Position numbers and translations under genes: made by a program. DNA of 64,000 nucleotides from Blautia schinkii DSM 10518. GTDB lineage: Bacteria; Bacillota; Clostridia; Lachnospirales; Lachnospiraceae. Location of the stretch: assembly GCA_000702025.1 (NCBI GenBank), contig JNKJ01000033.1:1-64000 (forward strand), read 5' to 3'. The notes beneath the pieces are model-generated. The model did not search any database and was not told the origin of the DNA. It saw nothing but the letters and a program-made list of their open reading frames with translations. This document shows positions 51,609-61,592 of the stretch, one piece after another (the first letter of the stretch is position 1; every line of letters starts with the position of its first letter).

Positions 51609-54029
51609 ATGTCACATATTCAAATCATCAAGGCAAGCGAAGGTAATTTAAAGAATGTAAGCGTGGACATTCCCAAAAACAAGCTGGTGGTTTTCACCGG
51701 GCTCTCCGGGTCGGGCAAATCCACTCTGCTTATTGATGTGCTTTTTAACGAATGCCAGCGTCTCTACCTGGAGGCGATCACGCTCCAGGGCATCCGCAAG
51801 CCTAAGGTAGAGCGTATTCGGGGTGCCTCCCCGGCGATTGCCATCACGCAGACAAACTCCAATACAAATCCCCGCTCCACTGTGGGAACAATGACGGATG
51901 TGTACACAGACCTGCGTATGATTTACGAAAAGCTGGGTGTACGCATCTGCCCGCACTGCGGCGAAATCATCTCTTCCGCAAAATGCAAGGAGGAGACGGA
52001 GAAAATCGGGACTGACTTTTACGTGTATATGTACTGCAGCAAATGCGGCAAGCGCATGGACAAGCTCACCCGCACCAACTTTTCCTTTAACACTAAGGAA
52101 GGCGCCTGTCCTACATGCCAGGGCCTTGGCCAGATTCATTCTATTATAAAAGACAAGACCGTAGATGACACACGTTCCCTGGAGGACGGCGCTGTGCTCT
52201 GCTGGGAAAAGCAATATGGAAAATATCAGATTTCTGTATTATATTCCGCCTACAAGCATTATGGTCTTTCGATTCCCAATAATATCCCCGTATACCAATT
52301 CAATGAGCTGCAAAAGGCAATTCTCTATGAGGGCGTAACCAGCGCCGCTGTTCTCTCCCTCTGCCCGGACATCACCCCGCCTAAAGCGGTTGCCGCCGGA
52401 CGCTTCGAAGGCGTTTATCCTATTCTATGGCGGAGGCTTGCAGATAAGGAGGGAAATTCCAGGCAGCTTGAGGAGTATTTTGATATTGTGGAATGTCCCG
52501 ACTGCCATGGAGAAAGGCTTTGCGAATTAAGCCGCAGCGTTACGGTAAACGGCACGCGTCTCCCGGAGCTTGCTCAGTACTCCCTGGAAAGACTTGCCTT
52601 GTGGGCGGATGAGCTTGCCGCAGCACTGCCTCCGAAGCATCTTGCATTGGTGAATGATTATTTTCTCGACATTCGTACCAAGCTCAACCGCTATATGAAT
52701 GTAGGGTTAGGTTATCTCACACTGGACCGCCAGATTATCACCCTGTCCGGAGGAGAGCTTCAGCGGGCGAGACTGGCGGCTGTGCTTGACTCGGAATTGA
52801 CCGGAGTAATCTATATCCTTGATGAACCTACCGCGGGCCTTCACCCCCAGGCAACCGCCGGACTGATTTCTATCCTGAAAAGACTGCGCGATCTAGGAAA
52901 CTCTGTGCTGGTCATTGAGCATGACGAGGACGTCATGGCTGCTGCCGACTACATTATCGACATGGGACCCGGCTCCGGAAAATGCGGGGGCGAGATCATT
53001 GCCTCCGGTACCCTGGACGAGCTTATGAAACAGGACGCATCTGTCACCGGCGGCTGGCTTCGCAGTTCTCACCCCGGAAAGACCACTTTCCGCAAGCCTT
53101 CCGGCTTTATCCATATCAAAAACGCGCATCAATTTAACCTTAAACATATAAATGTGGAAATCCCTCTGGGCTGCATCACCGCAGTCACCGGACCGTCAGG
53201 CTCAGGCAAATCCACCCTTATCTTTGATGTACTGGCAAAAAACGGCGGCGGCGGTAAATGGGGAAGTATCGAGGGCCTGGAGCAATTTGACAATATCGTG
53301 GGAATCCAGCAGACCTCCATCACCAGAATGAAGCGCTCCAACATCGCCACCTACACAGATGTGTACAGCGAAATCCGAAGCGTGTTCGCAAAGACAGATG
53401 CCGCAAAAAAAGCGGGTCTTACGGCAAAACACTTCTCCTTTAACACCCCCGGCGGCAGATGTGAGAATTGTCAGGGAATGGGATATGTAGACAACAACAT
53501 GCTGTTTTTCACGGATAACCAGATTGTATGCCCTGTGTGCGGCGGAGACCGCTTTGAGCCGAATGTTCTTGAGGTAAAATACAAAGGACTTTCCATTAAA
53601 GATGTGCTCCTGCTCTCTGTGAGTGAAGCCGCTGTATTATTTGCAGATAACCCCAAAATCACACGGATTCTGGGGCTTTTAGAAGATGTAGGACTTGAAT
53701 ATCCGGAGCTCGGACAGACGCTTACCACCTTGTCCGGCGGAGAAGGACAGCGGCTAAAGCTCGCAAGGGAATTGATCAATAACAGCACAGATAAAAAAAC
53801 ATTGTATTTATTGGATGAACCTACCACCGGGCTTCACCCAAAGGATATTGAGCACTTTCTCGTACTTCTCAACCGCCTGGCGGACGCAGGCAATACCCTT
53901 GTGGTTGTGGAGCATAACCAGCAGCTTATCAAAAACTGCGACTGGATCATTGACTTAGGCCCGGAAGGCGGAGAAAAAGGCGGCGAGCTTGTCTTTACCG
54001 GAACGCCGGTAAAATCTGACGCCCGATAA
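51609..54029 (+). CDS. UvrA-like excinuclease ATPase (UvrA paralogue)
   Basis: An 806-residue double ABC ATPase of the UvrA family, shorter than housekeeping UvrA (about 940). P-loops are GLSGSGKST near residue 32 and GPSGSGKST near 530. Signatures are TLSGGELQRARLA and TLSGGEGQRLKLA, and Walker B motifs ILDEPTAGLHP and LLDEPTTGLHP. Zinc-type CxxC pairs are in CPHCGEI, CSKCGKR, CPTCQG, CENCQG and CPVCGG. GGAGG precedes the ATG; a nearer ATG at 51605 is out of frame. The short form is typical of UvrA2-like proteins linked to DNA-drug tolerance; its role here is not known. Confidence 0.9.
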   Translation: MSHIQIIKASEGNLKNVSVDIPKNKLVVFTGLSGSGKSTLLIDVLFNECQRLYLEAITLQGIRKPKVERIRGASPAIAITQTNSNTNPRSTVGTMTDVYTDLRMIYEKLGVRICPHCGEIISSAKCKEETEKIGTDFYVYMYCSKCGKRMDKLTRTNFSFNTKEGACPTCQGLGQIHSIIKDKTVDDTRSLEDGAVLCWEKQYGKYQISVLYSAYKHYGLSIPNNIPVYQFNELQKAILYEGVTSAAVLSLCPDITPPKAVAAGRFEGVYPILWRRLADKEGNSRQLEEYFDIVECPDCHGERLCELSRSVTVNGTRLPELAQYSLERLALWADELAAALPPKHLALVNDYFLDIRTKLNRYMNVGLGYLTLDRQIITLSGGELQRARLAAVLDSELTGVIYILDEPTAGLHPQATAGLISILKRLRDLGNSVLVIEHDEDVMAAADYIIDMGPGSGKCGGEIIASGTLDELMKQDASVTGGWLRSSHPGKTTFRKPSGFIHIKNAHQFNLKHINVEIPLGCITAVTGPSGSGKSTLIFDVLAKNGGGGKWGSIEGLEQFDNIVGIQQTSITRMKRSNIATYTDVYSEIRSVFAKTDAAKKAGLTAKHFSFNTPGGRCENCQGMGYVDNNMLFFTDNQIVCPVCGGDRFEPNVLEVKYKGLSIKDVLLLSVSEAAVLFADNPKITRILGLLEDVGLEYPELGQTLTTLSGGEGQRLKLARELINNSTDKKTLYLLDEPTTGLHPKDIEHFLVLLNRLADAGNTLVVVEHNQQLIKNCDWIIDLGPEGGEKGGELVFTGTPVKSDAR

Positions 54030-54063
54030 TTACTGCCCTGCCGCCTGCTATACAGACATTACG

Positions 54064-55065
54064 CTACCGTGTAGTCCCTCCATCCACAAACTTCACCGGG
54101 AGAATTGTAAGAATCTCTGTTTCCTCACCGCGGATTTTCTTAAGAATCATCTCCACACTTTTTCTCGCCATCTCCTCTACCGGCTGGGCGATACTGGACA
54201 CCATATATCCCCCTCTGTTCATCATGCGCAGACCGTCATGGCCGATGATCTGCGCCTCCTCCGGAACCTGGATGCCAAGCTTACGCATCTGGGTGAGGAG
54301 AACCCAGGCCAGGGAGTCTGTGCTGGTATATATGCCGTCATAGCGCATCCTGCCGGTGCGTCTGCAGGAAATCAAAAAGTTGCATAAGGCATCATCTATG
54401 GAAGAGCTGCCATTCTCAAAAATCTGAAAATCATCGCCAAGGTCAACTGTCTCACAGGGAATCCCATTAGCCTTACAGCAGTCTGCAAATCCGCTTCCTC
54501 TTTTCAACGTTTCTCCTGAGACAGCGGAACCACTTCGCAGATAGAGCAGGCTCTTACTTCCTGTGGAGATCATTTTACGGGCTGCCAGCTCTCCGCCGAG
54601 ATAATTATCGGAGCTGATGCAGCTCACCCTTTTTTCAAAGTGGCGGTCAAGAGATACCAGCGGAATCTCCTCAGACACATAAGGCTCCGCGTCGCGATAG
54701 GTCACACAGATAATTCCATCCACCTTATTCTGTGCCGCCATCCGGAAATAATGTTCCTCTTTTTCAACGGTCCCCTGCGTGTTGCACAAAAGCATTTTAT
54801 ATCCGTTTTTGTACAATTCCTGCTCAATATGGTAAACCCAGATTGCAAAAAAGGGATTCAAAATCTCCGGCACAATGGCAGCAACTGTATAAGTATTCCG
54901 GGTTTTCAGCCCACGGGCATAAAAATTCATCTGATACCCCAGTTTCCTCACTGACTCTTCGACCTTCATTCTGTTTTTCTCACTGACATACTGGCCGTTT
55001 ATCACTTTTGAAACCGTACCGACCGCAACGCCGGCATCCTGTGCAACATCCTTAATGGTCACCAT
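54064..55065 (-). CDS. LacI family transcriptional regulator of the fructan operon
   Basis: A 333-residue LacI-type repressor. The N-terminal helix-turn-helix is VTIKDVAQDAGVAVGTVSKV and the hinge helix region follows, with a periplasmic-binding-protein-like sensor domain (YTVAAIVPEILNPFFAIWVY). The ATG with GGAG six bases before it is preferred over a TTG four codons earlier. It is the last gene after the GH32 gene and probably binds the two TTGAAACGTTTCAA palindromes at about 60.1 kb. Confidence 0.93.
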   Translation of the reverse strand: MVTIKDVAQDAGVAVGTVSKVINGQYVSEKNRMKVEESVRKLGYQMNFYARGLKTRNTYTVAAIVPEILNPFFAIWVYHIEQELYKNGYKMLLCNTQGTVEKEEHYFRMAAQNKVDGIICVTYRDAEPYVSEEIPLVSLDRHFEKRVSCISSDNYLGGELAARKMISTGSKSLLYLRSGSAVSGETLKRGSGFADCCKANGIPCETVDLGDDFQIFENGSSSIDDALCNFLISCRRTGRMRYDGIYTSTDSLAWVLLTQMRKLGIQVPEEAQIIGHDGLRMMNRGGYMVSSIAQPVEEMARKSVEMILKKIRGEETEILTILPVKFVDGGTTR

Positions 55066-55179
55066 AATATTCTCCAAATTCTCGGCAATTCAAATTTTCG
55101 GGAAACTTTCCATACCTTCACCGTTTCTTTTCACAACTCACCGCCGCAATCCGCTCCTGCGCTGCCGCGCGCGGCTCAT

Positions 55180-56724
55180 TTACACGGAATAAGGACACCA
55201 TCGGCATACAGCATCCAGAGTGTCGGATACTTTCAGCTCCCATACCTTACCAAGAATATCCTCTTCCGTCTCCGCTATACCATAAATTGTACCATTTCCC
55301 CCAAAAAATTCAATGGCTTCCTGATCTATAATCACCATTATTTTCTGGGGTTTTTCAGAATTGAAGCAGGCATTTGTGATATCCATATGTGTATCCTGGT
55401 TGAGAATATTAAATATACCATTTCCAAAGTCTGCCGTCACTGCCAGACTTCCAATTTGAAGCTTCCATTCTCCCCGGGCTTTTCCCTTGGTTTCAAGCTG
55501 AATACATACGGCCTCCCCCTCCGGGTTAAATGTCTGTCCGGAAAACTCCCGGAATTCTCCCTCAGCCTCGGAAATTTCCCGGGCCGGCCGGAATCCCACA
55601 ATATATTCTCCGTCTCTGTCAATAAGGAAAAGCTCTGTCGGAAGAGACATCAGCCCTCTGTAATTTCCTCTGTCATTGTTCATCCGGAGCCATGCCATGC
55701 TAATGACCCTGCCCGGAGTTCCGCTGAAAGTCTGAGCCGCATAAGGCAGCCTGGTGCTGTAGGCCATCTGCCGCTGACCCTCGGCCTTAAAAGAGAAGCC
55801 GTCAAAATCTCCAACCACGTAGTAGCCGTCAGCAGACCAAAATACCCACTTACGTTTTCCCGGCATGTTTTCCACATCCAAAAGGAATAAATCCGGACAT
55901 TCCCACATGCCTGGGATTTCCAGCCTTTGCGTCTCTTGCCAATCCAGCAGATTCTCGGAACGGTACAGGGCAAATTCATTTCCGTCAAGATATAAGACCA
56001 TGATATATGCCCTACTTTCTTCGTGATAGAAAATTTTAGGATCACGGTTCTCATTCACAATGTGTTCCATAAAAAATTTGTCAGAGGGAATAAGCGTCTC
56101 TCCTCCGTCTACCGAATAGGCCAGACGCTGTGTAAAGAGGTTTCCCGCTTCCCGGGACCACTCATTCCTCCCCCCTGCTGCTGTATAATAAAAGAGGAGG
56201 GTATTTTTTCCGCAGCCTGCGAGATTATCCTTGTCCAGTATCCCGCAGCCGGAATACATGGTGCCAAGCTCATTAGGGGCAAGGACGGCCGGTTTGTGCT
56301 CCCAATGGATAAGGTCTGTGCTCTGCACATGCCCCCAATGCATATTTCCCCAGGCAACCCCATAAGGATTCCACTGGTAATACAGATGGTATACACCGTC
56401 TGCATACACCATTCCATTGGGATCGTTGTGCCAGCCTGTCTCCGGGCAGAAATGAAGCTTCGGGCGGAAAGGATATACATTCTGAGGCTTTTCCGAGTAG
56501 CAGAAAATCCCTCTGAGCAATGTCTCATCTTCGCATTCGATTGTAATCTCTTTGCCCATGAACAACGATGTATCCATGGCCGTATAGAAGCCGCTCCCTG
56601 TCTCTCCCAGATGAATATCTATCTCCTGGACTTTTTTTCCTTCTATATATAAATGGAGCTTTTTCTCCTTTGCGTTTTTGTCCACGGGAAGCCATAAATA
56701 CGGCCCCGTAATTTTTAAAGTCAT
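55180..56724 (-). CDS. Glycoside hydrolase family 32 (beta-fructosidase)
   Basis: A 514-residue enzyme that releases fructose from sucrose, fructo-oligosaccharides or fructans. The nucleophile Asp101 is in WHNDPNG, the transition-state Asp is in RDPK (227-229), and the acid/base Glu275 is in WECPDLF. A C-terminal beta-sandwich follows from about residue 370. An unusual N-terminal extension of about 85 residues, beta-rich (LHLYIEGKKVQEIDIHLGET), precedes the catalytic five-blade propeller. There is no signal peptide, so it acts on imported sugar. Confidence 0.95.
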   Translation of the reverse strand: MTLKITGPYLWLPVDKNAKEKKLHLYIEGKKVQEIDIHLGETGSGFYTAMDTSLFMGKEITIECEDETLLRGIFCYSEKPQNVYPFRPKLHFCPETGWHNDPNGMVYADGVYHLYYQWNPYGVAWGNMHWGHVQSTDLIHWEHKPAVLAPNELGTMYSGCGILDKDNLAGCGKNTLLFYYTAAGGRNEWSREAGNLFTQRLAYSVDGGETLIPSDKFFMEHIVNENRDPKIFYHEESRAYIMVLYLDGNEFALYRSENLLDWQETQRLEIPGMWECPDLFLLDVENMPGKRKWVFWSADGYYVVGDFDGFSFKAEGQRQMAYSTRLPYAAQTFSGTPGRVISMAWLRMNNDRGNYRGLMSLPTELFLIDRDGEYIVGFRPAREISEAEGEFREFSGQTFNPEGEAVCIQLETKGKARGEWKLQIGSLAVTADFGNGIFNILNQDTHMDITNACFNSEKPQKIMVIIDQEAIEFFGGNGTIYGIAETEEDILGKVWELKVSDTLDAVCRWCPYSV

Positions 56725-56798
56725 GCTGATTCCTCCTGTCGGTTTGATTGCTCATTTATAAATTATAGGGTATCGGCCACTTTCCAGCCGCTGGCGCT

Positions 56799-57644
56799 TT
56801 AGTTTTTCGCGCCTGTGGAGGCGATTCCGGCCACATAGTATTTCTGCATGGACAGGAAAAGGATCAGGACCGGAATGGTGACTATTGTAAGACCCGCCAT
56901 AACATTACCATAGTTTACCGGCTGGATGTTAAACAAACTGCTGAGAGCCATCTGGATCGTCTGCTTCGTAGTGTCGGAGATTACCATAACCGGCCATACG
57001 AAGTCATTCCAATAAGCAATGAACACTAAGATGGTCACTGTGGCGTATACGGGCTTTGCCAGGGGCACGATCAGCTGGAAAAAGGTCCTGAGCGCGCTGG
57101 CTCCGTCAATCTTGGCCGCCTCCTCAATACTCTCCGGAATGCCCATGAAATTCTGCCTGAACAGGAAAATATACATAGGGCTTGCAATTGCCGGAAGTAT
57201 CAGGGCAAGATAAGAATTGGACAGCCCCATTCTATAAATAATAGAAAATTGCGGAAGCATGACCGTCTGTGCCGGTATGATCATGACTGCAAGAATAATG
57301 GAAAAGATCAAATTTTTCTTCGGAAATTTTAATCTTGCAAAGGCATAGCCTGCCATGGAATTTACCGTCAGACCTAAGATGATGATCACAGCTATGTATC
57401 CGAATGAATTCAGCATAGCCTGAAGCAGCGGCAATTTATTGATCACCTCTTTATAGTTAAAGAAAACATCTGCGTTAAAGCTTGGTATAAATGCTTTCAG
57501 GCTTGTAATGTCGGTAAAGATTTTTGCATCGTCCTTAAACGAGCTCATCACCATCCAAAGGAGAGGAAACATAAAAACCAGTGCAATGACGATAAGCACA
57601 ATATAGTTGACCACTTTTCTGGAGGTCGTCATTTTTCTCTGCAT
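56799..57644 (-). CDS. Sugar ABC transporter permease (MalG type)
   Basis: A 281-residue permease with six helices. The EAA loop contacting the ATPase is ESIEEAAKIDGASALRTFFQ. It works with the permease encoded just upstream and the solute-binding protein. No ATPase gene lies in the operon, so a shared MsmK-type ATPase elsewhere is expected. Confidence 0.94.
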   Translation of the reverse strand: MQRKMTTSRKVVNYIVLIVIALVFMFPLLWMVMSSFKDDAKIFTDITSLKAFIPSFNADVFFNYKEVINKLPLLQAMLNSFGYIAVIIILGLTVNSMAGYAFARLKFPKKNLIFSIILAVMIIPAQTVMLPQFSIIYRMGLSNSYLALILPAIASPMYIFLFRQNFMGIPESIEEAAKIDGASALRTFFQLIVPLAKPVYATVTILVFIAYWNDFVWPVMVISDTTKQTIQMALSSLFNIQPVNYGNVMAGLTIVTIPVLILFLSMQKYYVAGIASTGAKN

Positions 57645-57662
57645 CTATAGCACTCTCCTTTC

Positions 57663-58565
57663 TTAATCCTCGTTGCTTTTTGATGTGATTTTGTTCTGGA
57701 TCAAGGTAATGATCAGAACCAATAACGTGAAAACAAATGCCATAGCTGAAGCATACCCCATCTGGCTGTATTTGAAGCCGGTCTGGTAAATTTCGTACAC
57801 AATGGTCATCGTAGAGTTCTGCGGCCCGCCTCCCGTCATCATCATTGGCTGCACGATAAGCTGGAATGCGCTGACCACAATGGAAAGACTGATAAACACG
57901 GTGATATTCCGAAGTCCCGGTATTGTAATATTGCGGAACTGCTGAAAAGGTGTCGCTCCGTCTACTGCTGCCGCCTCGTAAAGGTAAGCCGGTATGTCCT
58001 GAAGCCCGGAAAGGAAAATCATCATCTGGAAGCCGCAGCCCTGCCAGGCCGAAAGTATAACGATGCAGAGCATTGCCGTTTTCGGGTCATTCAGGAACTT
58101 AAACGGCCCAATCCCCACGCTCCCCAAAAGAGAGTTCAAAAGACCGTTGTTTGGATTATAGATATAGGTCCACAGGATAGACACTACTACCAGGGACAAT
58201 ACCGTAGGAGCAAAAAAGGCCATACGGAAAACAGAAATCCCTTTTAATTTCTTATTGATCAAAAGCGCCAGGCCAAGAGCCAGCCCGACCTGAATCGGCA
58301 CTACCAGAAGCACGAACACAAAGGTATTGATGATACTCTTCATAAAAACAGTGTCCTGTGTAAGCTTTATGAAGTTTTTCAGCCCTATAAATTCCATTGC
58401 CTGAGGTTTCAGGATGTTGTAATTGGTAAAGCTGTAGCCAAGGGTCATCAGAAACGGAATAAACAGGAAAATAAACAGCAGGACGGCTGCGGGTGTGATA
58501 AATGCAAGCCCTGTCCAATTCTCCTTGGTCAGCTTTTTTCTTTTAACTGCGGCCGATGATTTCAT
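57663..58565 (-). CDS. Sugar ABC transporter permease (MalF type)
   Basis: A 300-residue permease with six helices and the loop LYEAAAVDGATPFQQFRNIT. The N-terminal basic tail (KRKKLTKENWTGLAFITPA) is usual for MsmF/MalF-like proteins. The 18-nt gap to the second permease and the upstream solute-binding gene define the importer operon. Confidence 0.94.
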   Translation of the reverse strand: MKSSAAVKRKKLTKENWTGLAFITPAAVLLFIFLFIPFLMTLGYSFTNYNILKPQAMEFIGLKNFIKLTQDTVFMKSIINTFVFVLLVVPIQVGLALGLALLINKKLKGISVFRMAFFAPTVLSLVVVSILWTYIYNPNNGLLNSLLGSVGIGPFKFLNDPKTAMLCIVILSAWQGCGFQMMIFLSGLQDIPAYLYEAAAVDGATPFQQFRNITIPGLRNITVFISLSIVVSAFQLIVQPMMMTGGGPQNSTMTIVYEIYQTGFKYSQMGYASAMAFVFTLLVLIITLIQNKITSKSNED

Positions 58566-58649
58566 AGGTCACATCCCCCTTTCTCTTTCTTGTTATAGAA
58601 CACTGCAGGGGAAAACTTGAGTCTTCCCCTTATGCAGCCTGATTGAATG

Positions 58650-59975
58650 TTATTCCGTATCCGTCTGGAAATTATACTGAGTAACTGCCTCGTCCAAAGC
58701 CTCTTTCGGCTCCATTCCGGTTAATACGTTCTGTACCGCTGTGGCAAATTGATTGCTCAGCACTGCATAATTCACAGATACAGGTCTTGACTGTGCAGTA
58801 TTTGCAAGCTGATACTGGAATACATCGAGAGGCTCTTTGCCAAATGCCTCGATTTCATTGAAGGCGGACTGTCTTGCAGGAGGCATTGCGTTAGCTTCAT
58901 ACATTCTCTTTCCTGCGTCAGCGCTTGTCATGAATTTAATCAGCTCTGCGGCGCCATCTCTCTTCTCTTCGGCGCAGTTACTTGACATTGCAAAGGTCCA
59001 TGATCCGCAGGCGGAAGCCGGCTGGGCATCAGCGTCATATTTAGCCATTGGCATAAGGCCCCAGTTTATATCGTATTTTGCCAGGTTTCCCGGTTCCCAG
59101 GAGCCGGAAATCGCCATTGCGCACTGACCCAGGCCAAAGCAGTTATCAGCCGGTGTGGCGCTGACATATCCCTTGTCTACCATGTCCTTGATCCAGGTCA
59201 AAGTGTTCACTGCCGCATCACCGTTTAAGTATCCGTCAGCCTTTACGCCTGCCTCGTCAATGACATTGCTGCTCTGCGACTGAATGAGCGGCAGGAAAAA
59301 GTAGATCAGTGTTTCATCCTTGGAGCCTAAGGACATTGTAAGGCCATAGCATTCATCCGTGGTAAGCTTTTCTGCTGCCGAAGTCAATTCCTCCAGTGTC
59401 CAGGGGTTCTCTTTGGTAGCGGGAGTGATTCCGGCTGCCTCGAACATATCTTTATTGTAAAAAATACCCACGGAGGAGTCCATTGCTCCCAGCGTGTAAA
59501 GCTTGCTGTCATAGGTTCCCTGCTGGATGATCGACGGGTTAAAATCCTTTAAGTCCGCTTCCTCGAAATAATCTCCGATCGGAACAATGGCCTCCGCTTC
59601 CGCATATTTCGCAACCGTTACTCCGTCTACTGTAAATACGTCCGGAAGACCGCCGTTGCTGATCGCCGCGTTTACCTTATCGTCATAACCGCCGGCATCA
59701 CCGCTTCTGGCAATCTGAGTAAGGACAGCATGATATTTTCCTTTATTCTGTTCATTAAATTCATCCACCAGAGCTTTGTATAACTGACCTTCTGCACTGT
59801 CTGTCTCATGTACCCAGATGGATAGCTCCTCGGAGTCGTCTGCGCCTTCCTCTGTCTTTGCAGTGTCTTCCGCCTTTGCTCCTTCGGAACCGCTGTTTCC
59901 TCCATTTCCGCACCCTGCCAACAGGCTTCCGGCCATAACTGCTGCTAATGTGAGTCCTAATAATCGTTTCTTCAT
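58650..59975 (-). CDS. Extracellular solute-binding lipoprotein (family 1, sugar)
   Basis: A 441-residue binding protein. The signal peptide ends in lipobox LLAGC near residue 22 and the mature N-terminus is a G/N/S/E-rich linker. The domain has the usual sugar-binding pattern (LYTLGAMDSSVGIFYNKDMF, GLTMSLGSKDETLIYFFLPL). GGGAGG before the ATG at 59975 sets the start; the longest frame adds 11 residues. It is the first gene of the fructan operon and would be the most strongly expressed. Confidence 0.94.
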   Translation of the reverse strand: MKKRLLGLTLAAVMAGSLLAGCGNGGNSGSEGAKAEDTAKTEEGADDSEELSIWVHETDSAEGQLYKALVDEFNEQNKGKYHAVLTQIARSGDAGGYDDKVNAAISNGGLPDVFTVDGVTVAKYAEAEAIVPIGDYFEEADLKDFNPSIIQQGTYDSKLYTLGAMDSSVGIFYNKDMFEAAGITPATKENPWTLEELTSAAEKLTTDECYGLTMSLGSKDETLIYFFLPLIQSQSSNVIDEAGVKADGYLNGDAAVNTLTWIKDMVDKGYVSATPADNCFGLGQCAMAISGSWEPGNLAKYDINWGLMPMAKYDADAQPASACGSWTFAMSSNCAEEKRDGAAELIKFMTSADAGKRMYEANAMPPARQSAFNEIEAFGKEPLDVFQYQLANTAQSRPVSVNYAVLSNQFATAVQNVLTGMEPKEALDEAVTQYNFQTDTE

Positions 59976-60047
59976 TCTCTGATCCTCCCTGATTTTGTGC
60001 GTCTGCACTTTCTTAGCTTTTCATTGTATTTAATTGGTAGTGACTAT

Positions 60048-60061
60048 TTGAAACGTTTCAA
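60048..60061. promoter_or_regulatory. LacI-type operator 1
   Basis: A perfect 14-bp palindrome TTGAAACGTTTCAA about 75 bp upstream of the solute-binding protein start. It matches the general LacI-family half-site pattern with a central CG. Confidence 0.85.
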
Positions 60062-60155
60062 CTTCATTCATTTTTTATGCACCTCTGATTTCTCCGGGTG
60101 CATTTGAAATGTAATATTTTTGTCTCACATCTAGTTGTAATTTGTTAAAGCGAAT

Positions 60156-60169
60156 TTGAAACGTTTCAA
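60156..60169. promoter_or_regulatory. LacI-type operator 2
   Basis: A second identical palindrome TTGAAACGTTTCAA, 108 bp from the first. The spacing (about ten turns) would allow a DNA loop by a dimer of dimers. The promoter lies between the two sites or overlaps them. Together they occupy the 390-bp gap upstream of the operon. Confidence 0.85.
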
Positions 60170-60301
60170 CTTTATGGGCTTATTATATCTTTGAAAATTC
60201 TTTATGTCAATAGCGTTTTACGTGATTTTTATGTGCCAGAACAATTTCGGTTATTTCTCATAAAAATGTGCTTTCCAAATTGTATGAATTACACAAAATA
60301 A

Positions 60302-60340
60302 GAAGCGCTTTCCAAAACCAGAGGAAGCGCTTCTTTTTCT
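60302..60340. terminator. Terminator after the kinase/phosphatase operon
   Basis: AGAAGCGCTT pairs with AAGCGCTTCT around a 14-nt loop. T runs are present on both sides, stronger on the plus strand; on the minus strand it follows the last gene of the signalling operon. Confidence 0.75.
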
Positions 60341-60365
60341 AAAATCTATCTGAAACATATCCGTG

Positions 60366-61592
60366 TTATTCTGCCCCTTCTTCGTAGGACATTTCCCAGA
60401 TATCCGCAAACACAGCCAGCGGACAGTCCGTGAGGAGGCACATCAGCAGAAAGCATTCATAAGGATTGACTATGTAAATTTCACTCATCCCGCAGCGCTG
60501 GAGAATATCCTGGATTTCCTCCAGAAAGTGATGATACCTTGTATAAGGGTCATCGTCCGCCATCTCCTGGGATACGATGAAAAATTCCAGGGTTATGAGG
60601 TCAAACCGCTCCACCGGAAGCTTATGGTTGAGTATATTCGTAATCCTCTGGCGGCTGAAGCGCTTCTGGCTGAAATGACGGGCAAGGATGGAGGCGGACA
60701 TTTTTTTGAGATTGCCCATTTTGTTGATGGGGATGCCGCTGCAGATGACTTTTTCCACATCCGAGGGCGTGATATTCTCCGCTTTCCATATTTTCCCCCG
60801 TTTCTTTTCCTCCTCATCCTTCTGATACATAGTAGCGATAATCTCCTTGGCACGGTAAAGAAGCTTCATAAACTCCTGGAATGCCTGGCTCTTTTCAGAA
60901 CGCGGGTCATCCCTGCCAACCTTGAGATAAGCCAAGTATTCTAAAAGCTTCTCATCGCTGTCCAGACACAGGCCGCCGCCTAAAATAATGATTCCCTCCG
61001 GCTTCTGCTTTGCAGGGGGCATTTCCTCATATTTCTGCTTAAATTCCTCTGCCTTATAATAGCCGAGCTGATGGCAATAACAGTACCAATAAATCACTTC
61101 TTCAGGATTATGGAAGTCAAAGTCCTGCTCACGCAGCACTCTGGTTAGAAAATCCGTCACATCTTCCGCACTCATACGTAACCCGAATCCCAACAGAAAA
61201 ACAGTCTCACGCTTCACGGAGGCCTGATTCAGCCAGTTATTTACAAGAGACGGCAGCTTGGTGGAGGTTGGATTCATCGACTTGGGCGTACACGTTTCCC
61301 TAAAAGAATCCAGTACAATATCCCGGTAAATATCCTGCGTCACATCGGCAAACGGCTCCTCCAGATCTGCCCGTTCATATATGTACCGTTTCAGATGATC
61401 CCCAAAGGAAACCAGCTCCATCTCCTTATACAGATAGTGAAAGATCACATCCGCGTCCTCATCCTCAAAGCTTTCCAGACTGACTACCTGACGGAATTTC
61501 TGAGCAGCCCTTCTCGTAAATTCAAAATCTTTCACCGAGTCAAAGGCCACCGTCTGTTCAAAATCCAAATCCTGAATACGGTTCTTCATCAT
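60366..61592 (-). CDS. Unknown protein in the kinase/PP2C operon (408 aa)
   Basis: A 408-residue soluble protein, mostly helical and charged, with no signal peptide or membrane helix. Visible parts include an early FEFTRRAAQKFRQVVSLESF, a central IIILGGGLCLDSDEKLLEYL and a late FDLITLEFFIVSQEMADDDP. I do not recognise a family. Its start codon overlaps the PP2C stop (ATGA), so it is translated together with the phosphatase and may be a substrate or effector of the signalling pair. Confidence 0.85.
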   Translation of the reverse strand: MMKNRIQDLDFEQTVAFDSVKDFEFTRRAAQKFRQVVSLESFEDEDADVIFHYLYKEMELVSFGDHLKRYIYERADLEEPFADVTQDIYRDIVLDSFRETCTPKSMNPTSTKLPSLVNNWLNQASVKRETVFLLGFGLRMSAEDVTDFLTRVLREQDFDFHNPEEVIYWYCYCHQLGYYKAEEFKQKYEEMPPAKQKPEGIIILGGGLCLDSDEKLLEYLAYLKVGRDDPRSEKSQAFQEFMKLLYRAKEIIATMYQKDEEEKKRGKIWKAENITPSDVEKVICSGIPINKMGNLKKMSASILARHFSQKRFSRQRITNILNHKLPVERFDLITLEFFIVSQEMADDDPYTRYHHFLEEIQDILQRCGMSEIYIVNPYECFLLMCLLTDCPLAVFADIWEMSYEEGAE

